Positions 57,276 to 64,000 of a stretch of 64,000 nucleotides of DNA are shown here, piece after piece. Source of the DNA: Planctomycetota bacterium (GTDB lineage Bacteria > Planctomycetota > J058 > JAJDCQ01); NCBI GenBank assembly GCA_029260755.1, contig JAJDCQ010000116.1:1-64000 (forward strand). The letters are read 5' to 3'. The position numbers were made by a program, and so were the translations under genes. Below the pieces are notes generated by a model. It was not told where the DNA came from and did not search any database. It was given only the letters and a program-made list of their open reading frames with translations. Position 1 is the stretch's first letter. Each line of letters starts with the position of its first letter.

Positions 57276-58556
57276 TTACCGCTTGGCCATCGGCACGTAG
57301 TCCCGCGTGTTCGGGCCGGTGTAGACCTGCCGCGGGCGCCCGATCGGGGTGCCGTGCGCCGAGCTCTCCTTCCACTGGGCGATCCAGCCCGGGAGGCGGC
57401 CCAGGGCGAACATGACGGTGAACATGTTCGTCGGGATGCCGAGGGCGCGGTAGATGATCCCGCTGTAGAAGTCGACGTTCGGGTAGAGGTTCCGCTGCTT
57501 GAAGTAGTCGTCGGAGAGGGCGCGCTCCTCGAGCTTGCGAGCCACGTTGAGGAGCGGATCGTTGACCTTGAGCTTCTTGAGGACCGTCTCGCACGCCTCG
57601 CCGAGGATCTTCGCGCGCGGGTCGAAGTTCTTGTAGACCCGGTGGCCGAAGCCCATCAGACGGAAGTTGCTGCTCTTGTCGTGGGCGAGCGCGACGTACT
57701 TGTCGATGTCGTCGCCGTCCTGGTGGATCGTGTCGAGCATCTCGAGCACCTTCTGGTTCGCCCCGCCGTGGAGCGGGCCCCAGAGGGCGCAGATGCCGGC
57801 CGAGATCGACGCGAACAGGTTTGCCTGGCTGCTGCCGACGATCCGCACGGTCGTCGTCGAGCAGTTCTGCTCGTGGTCGGCGTGGAGGATCAGCAGCTTG
57901 TCGAGCGCCTTCTCGACGTCCTCGTCGACCTCGTACTGCTCGGTCCGGTAGCCGAAGAGCATCTTCAGAAGCCGGCCGCAGTAGCTGAGCTTGTTGTCGG
58001 GATAGATGAACGCCTGGCCCATCGACTGCTTGTAGCTGTAGGCGGCGATCGTCGGCAGCTTCGCGAGCATACGGATCGTGTTGATCTTGACCTGCTCGGG
58101 GTTCAGGGGGTCGTACTGGTCCTGGTAGAACGTCGAGAGGGCGCAGCAGACCGAGCTCAGGATCGCCATCGGATGCGCGTTCGGCGGGAACGCCTGGAAC
58201 ATCCGCTTGAGATCCTCGTGGACCAGGCTGTGGCGCGTGAGGAGATGCTCGAACTCCTCCGCCTCGCTCTTGGTCGGCAGCTTGCCCTCGGTGAGGAGAT
58301 AGCTCACCTCGGAGAAGCTCGACTGCTCGGCGAGCTGCTCGATCGGATAGCCGCGGTAGCGCAGGATCCCCTTCTCGCCATTGATGAAGGTGATGTCGCT
58401 CTTGCACGAGCCGGTGTTGAGATAGCCCGGATCGAGCGTGATGTAGCCGGTCTGCTTGCGCAGCGGCTTGATGTCCAGCGCCTTCTCACCCTCGCTTCCC
58501 TCGACCGTCTCGAGCTCGAGCGCGTTTCCGTCCAGGTTGATCGTCGCGGTACCCAT
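57276..58556 (-). CDS. gltA: Citrate synthase (type II)
   Basis: 426 residues. Condenses acetyl-CoA with oxaloacetate to citrate, entry to the TCA cycle. Catalytic residues visible: His263 in LWGPLHGGAN, His305 in MGFGHRVYKNFDPRA, and Asp362 in YPNVDFYSG. The N-terminal beta-rich domain (TGYITLDPGYLNTGSCKSDITFING, about 36-60) is that of the hexameric NADH-sensitive type II enzymes of Gram-negative bacteria. AGAGGAG lies 7 bases upstream of the ATG. A single gene, divergent from the APH-type gene. Confidence 0.97.
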   Translation of the reverse strand: MGTATINLDGNALELETVEGSEGEKALDIKPLRKQTGYITLDPGYLNTGSCKSDITFINGEKGILRYRGYPIEQLAEQSSFSEVSYLLTEGKLPTKSEAEEFEHLLTRHSLVHEDLKRMFQAFPPNAHPMAILSSVCCALSTFYQDQYDPLNPEQVKINTIRMLAKLPTIAAYSYKQSMGQAFIYPDNKLSYCGRLLKMLFGYRTEQYEVDEDVEKALDKLLILHADHEQNCSTTTVRIVGSSQANLFASISAGICALWGPLHGGANQKVLEMLDTIHQDGDDIDKYVALAHDKSSNFRLMGFGHRVYKNFDPRAKILGEACETVLKKLKVNDPLLNVARKLEERALSDDYFKQRNLYPNVDFYSGIIYRALGIPTNMFTVMFALGRLPGWIAQWKESSAHGTPIGRPRQVYTGPNTRDYVPMAKR

Positions 58557-58683
58557 CGAAGTCTCCTCTTCCCAGGGCCTCTTCGCATTTTCGAGCGCCA
58601 AGGTTGCCACCGCGGCGAGACGGCCGCAACACATCCAAGCCCCGCTTGCGGCGCGGTTCGGCTCCCGCTAGGCTCCGACCGTC

Positions 58684-59709
58684 ATGAGCGACCGCGCCCC
58701 CCTCACTGCCGCCCTCGAGGAGACCCTGACCCGCGAGACCGGCGGCCCGACGCGGGTCACCGGCGTCGCCCCGGTCCCCGGCGGCGCCTGTCAGGAGAAC
58801 TTTCGGGTCGACGCCGAGCTCACGGCCGGCCCCCTTGCCGGCGCGCGCCGGTTCTGCCTCCGGAGCGACAGCGCCGCGTCACTTCCCGGGAGCATTGACC
58901 GGGCCGCCGAGTTCGAGGTCATCGGCGCCGCCGTCGCGGCCGGCGTCCCGACGCCGACCGCCCGCTGGCTCACGGCCGACCTCGTCCGCGAGGGCGCCCA
59001 CGCCTACCTCCTCGACTGGGTCGAGGGCCAGGCGATCGGCGCCCGGGTCGTGCGTCACGCCTCGCTCGCGGCCGCCCGCGAGAGGCTCCCGTCGCAGCTC
59101 GCCGCCGCCCTCGCGGCCATTCATCGCGTGACGCCCGACGCGGCGCCCGACCTGCCCCTCGTCGGGCGCGACGAGCCGGCGGCCGACCGCGCCCTCGCCT
59201 TCCTCCGGGCGACGCTCGATCGGCTGCCCGAGGCGCACCCCGCCCTCGAGCTCGGCCACCGCTGGCTCCGCGAGCGGCCGCCCGAGCGCGCACCGACCAC
59301 GCTCGTCCACGGCGACTTTCGGGTCGGCAACTTCCTCGTCACCGACGGCGGCCTCGCCGCGATCCTCGACTGGGAGTTCGCCCGCTGGGGCGATCCGGCC
59401 GAGGACGTCGCCTGGCTCTGCCTCCGCGACTGGCGGTTCGGCGCGGTCGACCGGCCGGCAGGCGGCATCACCGACCGAGCGACCTTCTACGCCGCGTACG
59501 CCGAGGCGAGCGGGAGCGCCGTCGACCCCGCCCGCGTCCACTGGTGGGAGGTGCTCGGCAACCTGACGTGGGGGGCCGCCGCCGTCTTCCAGGGCGAGCG
59601 GTACCTCTCGGGCAGCACCGCCGACCTCGAGATGCTCGCGATCCCGCGCCGGGTGTGCGAGATGGAGTTCGAGGCTCTCCGGCTCATCGAGCTCGGCCCC
59701 TCGGCCTGA
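58684..59709 (+). CDS. APH-family phosphotransferase (ACAD10/11 N-domain-like)
   Basis: 341 residues, aminoglycoside-phosphotransferase-like kinase fold. Catalytic loop VHGDFRVGNFLV (His-Gly-Asp-x(4)-Asn, about 210-221) and metal-binding ILDWEFARWGDPAEDVAWL (about 227-245) are intact. The pattern LLDWVEGQ for the hinge is also seen. The combination with a downstream DUF6285 protein and an acyl-CoA dehydrogenase of the DGPDEVH type matches a split version of eukaryotic ACAD10/11, in which an APH kinase phosphorylates hydroxyacyl-CoA before the dehydrogenase domain acts. It is therefore more likely to act on hydroxyacyl-CoA than on antibiotics. Confidence 0.88.
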   Translation: MSDRAPLTAALEETLTRETGGPTRVTGVAPVPGGACQENFRVDAELTAGPLAGARRFCLRSDSAASLPGSIDRAAEFEVIGAAVAAGVPTPTARWLTADLVREGAHAYLLDWVEGQAIGARVVRHASLAAARERLPSQLAAALAAIHRVTPDAAPDLPLVGRDEPAADRALAFLRATLDRLPEAHPALELGHRWLRERPPERAPTTLVHGDFRVGNFLVTDGGLAAILDWEFARWGDPAEDVAWLCLRDWRFGAVDRPAGGITDRATFYAAYAEASGSAVDPARVHWWEVLGNLTWGAAAVFQGERYLSGSTADLEMLAIPRRVCEMEFEALRLIELGPSA

Positions 59710-59722
59710 CTGGAGCGTCCTC

Positions 59723-60160
59723 GTGCAGGATCACCCCGACGCCCCCACCCTCCTGGCCGCCGTCGCCCGGTGGCTCGGCGAGGACCTCGTCCCCGCCGTC
59801 AAGGAGGACCGGGCGCTCGCCTTCCGCGCCCGCATCGCCGCCTACCTCATCGAGGTCGTCGCCCGTGAGCTGAATCTGGCCGAGGAGCACGACGCCGCGC
59901 AGCTCGGTCGCCTCCTCGCTCTCTTCGACCCGCCGGATGAGCTCGTCGAGTCCGAGGCGCCGTCGGCCACCCGGATCGCGATCGCGACGCTCGAGGCCGA
60001 GGTCGCCGATCGCATCCGGGCCGAGGACCTCGGTCCCGCCGAGCGGTTCGCCATCACGGCGCACGTCACCGAGACGCTCCGCGAGAAGCTCGCCATCGTC
60101 CAGCCCCGCTTCGACACGAGCCCCGACATCGAAGGAGAGCCCCGTGACCAGCCCCGCTAG
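59723..60160 (+). CDS. DUF6285 protein
   Basis: 145 residues from a GTG 13 bases after the APH-type gene. All-helical small protein: HPDAPTLLAAVARWLGEDL, then ALAFRARIAAYLIEVVAREL and a C-terminal AITAHVTETLREKLAIVQPRF. This family regularly accompanies APH-type phosphotransferases and acyl-CoA dehydrogenases; its role is unknown, possibly as a small accessory subunit. The last residues lie near the start of the family D hairpin, which separates this gene from the dehydrogenase. Confidence 0.85.
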   Translation: MQDHPDAPTLLAAVARWLGEDLVPAVKEDRALAFRARIAAYLIEVVARELNLAEEHDAAQLGRLLALFDPPDELVESEAPSATRIAIATLEAEVADRIRAEDLGPAERFAITAHVTETLREKLAIVQPRFDTSPDIEGEPRDQPR

Positions 60161-60221
60161 CCCGTATAGAGGCCATCAAGCTCGTTCAGGTGCCGATGGG
60201 CTCGCCTTCGGCGAGCAGATG

Positions 60222-60420
60222 TCACCACGGAGGCACGGAGACACGGAGGAGCGACTGCGTGCGCCGTATCCCGGCTCGCACGAGCCGATCGGCTCCAGGA
60301 ATGCCTCCCGGGGGTCTTGGTCACGCAAGGCGACGGGAACCAAGAGAAGGAGCGGCGGGATCGGTCCGCGACCTGGCTCAGTCCGAAGCTACTCCGTGCC
60401 TCCGTGCCTCCGTGGTTCCA
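60222..60420. repeat. Long hairpin with arms of 9-nt tandem units (family D, 'CACGGAGGC')
   Basis: Arms 60222-60249 and 60392-60420 are inverted copies made of 9-nt units of the form cacggaggc / acggagaca. The loop is 142 bases with no gene. The element lies within a probable operon, between the DUF6285 gene and the acyl-CoA dehydrogenase; the right arm ends 28 bases before the dehydrogenase ATG, so the insertion replaced its upstream region. Confidence 0.87.
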
Positions 60421-60447
60421 TCGACCTGAGCGAAGTTGAGAGCCCTC

Positions 60448-61656
<1,209 letters not shown>

Positions 61657-61666
61657 CCGACCCGGT

Positions 61667-64000
61667 TCAGTCCCTCGCGAGGAGCGCCGACAGGGCCGGG
61701 TCGTACCGGGCGATCGTCCGCAGGAAGACGCTCTCGGCGACGAGCTCGCGCGCCCGCTCGACCGCGCGCGCGTCGTCGGGCTGCTCGCGCGCGGCGAGCA
61801 GCTCGAGGACGGGGCGGTCGGGGCCGGCCCGCCGCACCCGGTCCTCGAGCCCAGCGACCGGGCGCCCCGCGATCACGAGCGCCCAGACGGCGAGGTCGAC
61901 GTCGGCGCGGTCCGCGCCGCGGGGCCCCGCCGGGAGGACGCGGCCGATGGCCTCCGCGCCGGCGCCGGGCGGTCCCGTCGTCCGCGCGAGCGCCAGCGCT
62001 GCCAGGGCGACTCGCCCGCTCAGCCCCGCGGCGCGACCGCGCGCGAGGGCGACGCCGAGGTGGCGCACCGCGACCTGACTTCGCGGCGCCAGGTCGATGG
62101 CGACGATGGCCGCCTCGATCGCGCCGGCGGCGTCGCCGACCCGGTCGCGCGCGATCGACCGACGGAGGTGCGCCCACCAGTAGCCTGCGTTCAGCCGGGC
62201 CGCCGCGTCCCACGCCGCGGCCGCCTCGACGGGGCGGCCCAGCCACTCGAAGATCTCCCCGCGACGGGACGCGAGCACGTACGGCGGGTAGCCCCCGACC
62301 TCCGCCCGGACGAGGTCGTCGAGCATCCCCTGGAGGATCGGCCGCTCCTCGACCGGGGCGAGCGCCTTGCCGACGAGCCGGGCTTTCACCTGGCGAAAGA
62401 CGATGTCGGAGCGGTCGAACGCGAGCCAGTCCTCCTTCTCCGGGAACAGCGCGAGCGCCAGCTCGACCCGCGCAGCCAGGACCGGCACCTCGAGCTGCGA
62501 GGGGTAGTCCGCGACGATCCGCCGGGTGAACGGTGGCCGCGGCGGACAGGAGAGTCGATCGATCAGCTCGATCGCGCGCGCCCGACCGCCGGCCTCGACG
62601 AGGCGCTCCGCCGCGGCTCGCGTCCCGGCCGCGTCGCCCGCCAGCATCCCCGCGAGGCAGGCGCGCGCGAGCGCATCCTCACGGACCGCCCCGTCCTCGA
62701 GGGACTCGGCCGCGCGGCGCAGCTCGCCGAGCGCCGACGCGGCGACGTCTCGCCTTCGCGCCGCCTCGATCGGACCGCGACCGCGGAGCGCCGCGGCCTC
62801 GCGCGAGAGCGGCGCGAGGAGTGGGGCGAGCGTCGCCACGCCGCGCCGCCACGCCGCGAGCGCGACGCCCGCCCCGCCCGCGGAGCCCGGCGTCGGGTCG
62901 GCCACGTCGGCGGTGAGCCCCTCCACGCGCACAGCCGGCCCCGTCGAGCCGTAGAACGCGCGGACGGGCCACGCCTGGAGCGGGGTGGGGTCGACCTCCT
63001 GGAACGAGACCGTCGCGCCGAGCGACGCCTCGGCCAGGAATCGGTCGTCGCGCCGCTCGAGGACGAGGCGTCCGCGCGAGGCGGACCCCGGCGGAAGCTC
63101 CGCCGCGCCGAGGATCGCGCGCCCGCGGCGCAGGATCAGCCGACGCCCGGCCAGCTCGACGACGATCGCGTCGCCATCGGGCGCGCCGACGGCGAGGAAC
63201 GGTCCGCCGTCGGGGGCGGCGGCGACGGCGTCATCCTCATCGGGGAGCTCGAACTCGAGGACCAGCCGCACGTGGGCCGGCGCCTCGAACCCGGGCACGA
63301 GAGCGGCCGCGGCCCGGTCGGGCCGAACCGGCTCGCCCTCGACGATCAGCTCCTCGATCGTGACGACCGTCTCCGACGCGCAGAGAAGGAGCTGCACCGC
63401 GCGCGCCTCCTCCTCGCTCGGCCCGACCCCGTCGACGACCACGCCATCGATGTCGAAGCGCCCGGCGCCCCCGAAGAGCTCGAACGTGAATCGGTGCGTC
63501 GCCTGGTCGGCGATGGCGATGCGATGTCGGCCATCGACGACCGCGAGCTTCGCCCGGCCGTTGTGGAAGAACGAGGGGGGACGCCGGTCGATCCAGGGAG
63601 TGACCACGACGCCGACGCGGTCGCCGTCGACGAGGCCGGGACGGCCCGGCGGAGGGCGCGTCACGCCGAGCGTGACGGTCGGCCGAAGCCAGCGCGCCGA
63701 GCCGATCGGGATCACCATGTCACCGGCGTCGTTGGGCGCGACGATCCGGAGCGTCTCGCCGACGTGATCGGCAAGCGTCTCCTGACCGTTCAGGAGCGAG
63801 TTGAACGGGTGAACCGCGGCGAGCTCGTCCGGCTCCAGCGCGTAGCGAACCCGGACGCAGCCGGGCGCCGAGACTTCGACCCGGCCCGCGAACGCCACGG
63901 CGGGCGGCCCCTCCCCGCGCGCGATCCCGAGCGGGTCCGCCTCGCGCCCGCGATCATCCGCCCAGAGCGCCGGCGCGACCGGGCGAGGGTCGGCTCCGGC
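61667..64000 (-). CDS. Large protein with beta-rich and helical repeat regions (5' end outside window)
   Basis: The frame is open to the right edge, so the N-terminus is missing; 777 residues are visible. The first half is beta-rich and could hold two concanavalin-like sandwich domains (TPWIDRRPPSFFHNGRAKLAVV; RFTFELFGGAGRFDIDGVVVDG; VVELAGRRLILRRGRAILG). The second half is TPR-like helices (EIFEWLGRPVEAAAAWDAAARLN; AGAIEAAIVAIDLAPRSQVAVRHLGVAL). Planctomycete Ser/Thr kinases often have such tails, so this may be the tail of a third kinase; the kinase domain would lie beyond 64000. It converges on the acyl-CoA dehydrogenase with a 10-base gap. Confidence 0.65.
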   Translation of the reverse strand, partial: AGADPRPVAPALWADDRGREADPLGIARGEGPPAVAFAGRVEVSAPGCVRVRYALEPDELAAVHPFNSLLNGQETLADHVGETLRIVAPNDAGDMVIPIGSARWLRPTVTLGVTRPPPGRPGLVDGDRVGVVVTPWIDRRPPSFFHNGRAKLAVVDGRHRIAIADQATHRFTFELFGGAGRFDIDGVVVDGVGPSEEEARAVQLLLCASETVVTIEELIVEGEPVRPDRAAAALVPGFEAPAHVRLVLEFELPDEDDAVAAAPDGGPFLAVGAPDGDAIVVELAGRRLILRRGRAILGAAELPPGSASRGRLVLERRDDRFLAEASLGATVSFQEVDPTPLQAWPVRAFYGSTGPAVRVEGLTADVADPTPGSAGGAGVALAAWRRGVATLAPLLAPLSREAAALRGRGPIEAARRRDVAASALGELRRAAESLEDGAVREDALARACLAGMLAGDAAGTRAAAERLVEAGGRARAIELIDRLSCPPRPPFTRRIVADYPSQLEVPVLAARVELALALFPEKEDWLAFDRSDIVFRQVKARLVGKALAPVEERPILQGMLDDLVRAEVGGYPPYVLASRRGEIFEWLGRPVEAAAAWDAAARLNAGYWWAHLRRSIARDRVGDAAGAIEAAIVAIDLAPRSQVAVRHLGVALARGRAAGLSGRVALAALALARTTGPPGAGAEAIGRVLPAGPRGADRADVDLAVWALVIAGRPVAGLEDRVRRAGPDRPVLELLAAREQPDDARAVERARELVAESVFLRTIARYDPALSALLARD

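Noticed and set aside
58684..59709. Aminoglycoside resistance gene
   Set aside because: The fold is APH-like, but its neighbours (DUF6285 and an ACAD10/11-like dehydrogenase) point to acyl-CoA metabolism.

Overview
This window is a GC-rich (estimated around 70% or more by eye), densely coded bacterial chromosome segment with no phage, plasmid or rRNA genes. Large membrane-anchored Ser/Thr kinases with long C-terminal tails, an ECF sigma factor beside a FecR-type protein, SpoIIE/PP2C phosphatases, DUF4058, DUF4388 and DUF6285 proteins, and many lipoproteins with TPR, HEAT or WD40 repeats suggest a planctomycete-like organism. Myxococcota is the main alternative. No rRNA or ribosomal-protein marker is present, so this is inference.

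Layout. 1-3.3 kb: HEAT protein (cut at the left edge), two TPR lipoproteins (one with EF-hands) and ndk. 3.3-7.1 kb: a hairpin repeat, then an operon DUF2752 - ABC ATPase - double-length permease, and tRNA-Leu(GAG) with a strong promoter and terminator. 7.1-10.3 kb: a small segment with two membrane-anchored repeat proteins, closed by a second copy of the 3' half of the tRNA plus its terminator. 10.4-18.5 kb: a secreted propeller-like protein, REP-like hairpins, a vitamin-K-carboxylase-like membrane protein, a Ser/Thr kinase and an orphan biotin carrier. 18.5-22 kb: hairpin repeat, TraB/GumN-like protein, FecR protein and ECF sigma factor.

22.2-28.8 kb is the most unusual block. It is an operon rsgA - phosphatase - GNAT - pseudophosphatase. 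Both phosphatase-fold proteins carry N-terminal arrays (five and three copies) of a W-C-P-[YF]-C ... H-x(3,4)-C zinc module. One has an intact SpoIIE/PP2C active site; in the other most of the metal-binding residues are replaced.

28.9-40 kb: a second Ser/Thr kinase, membrane proteins, a DUF4058 protein, purB, an exact-offset 90-bp repeat, a lipoprotein with zinc ribbons and an IS110-type remnant. 40.2-46.7 kb: a ParE-type toxin-antitoxin pair, a DUF4388/PQQ-like protein, and an operon of an ArgG homologue with altered ATP loop, an LpoB-like lipoprotein and cinA. 47-53.4 kb: a 1109-residue protein built from about forty xxPL-type repeats, two lipoproteins with a structured RNA region between them, a crotonase lacking the usual glutamates, and a membrane protein. 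53.5-64 kb: an alkylation-repair operon (Ada-AlkA fusion plus Ogt), a nucleotidyltransferase fusion, a TPR protein, gltA, an APH - DUF6285 - acyl-CoA dehydrogenase set, and a large protein cut at the right edge.

A thread through the window is a set of intergenic hairpins whose arms are built from 8- to 9-nt direct repeats. There are four complete elements of four different sequences with the same architecture, and one possible relic. A second, unrelated set shares the motif GGGGTCAG/CTGACCCC.
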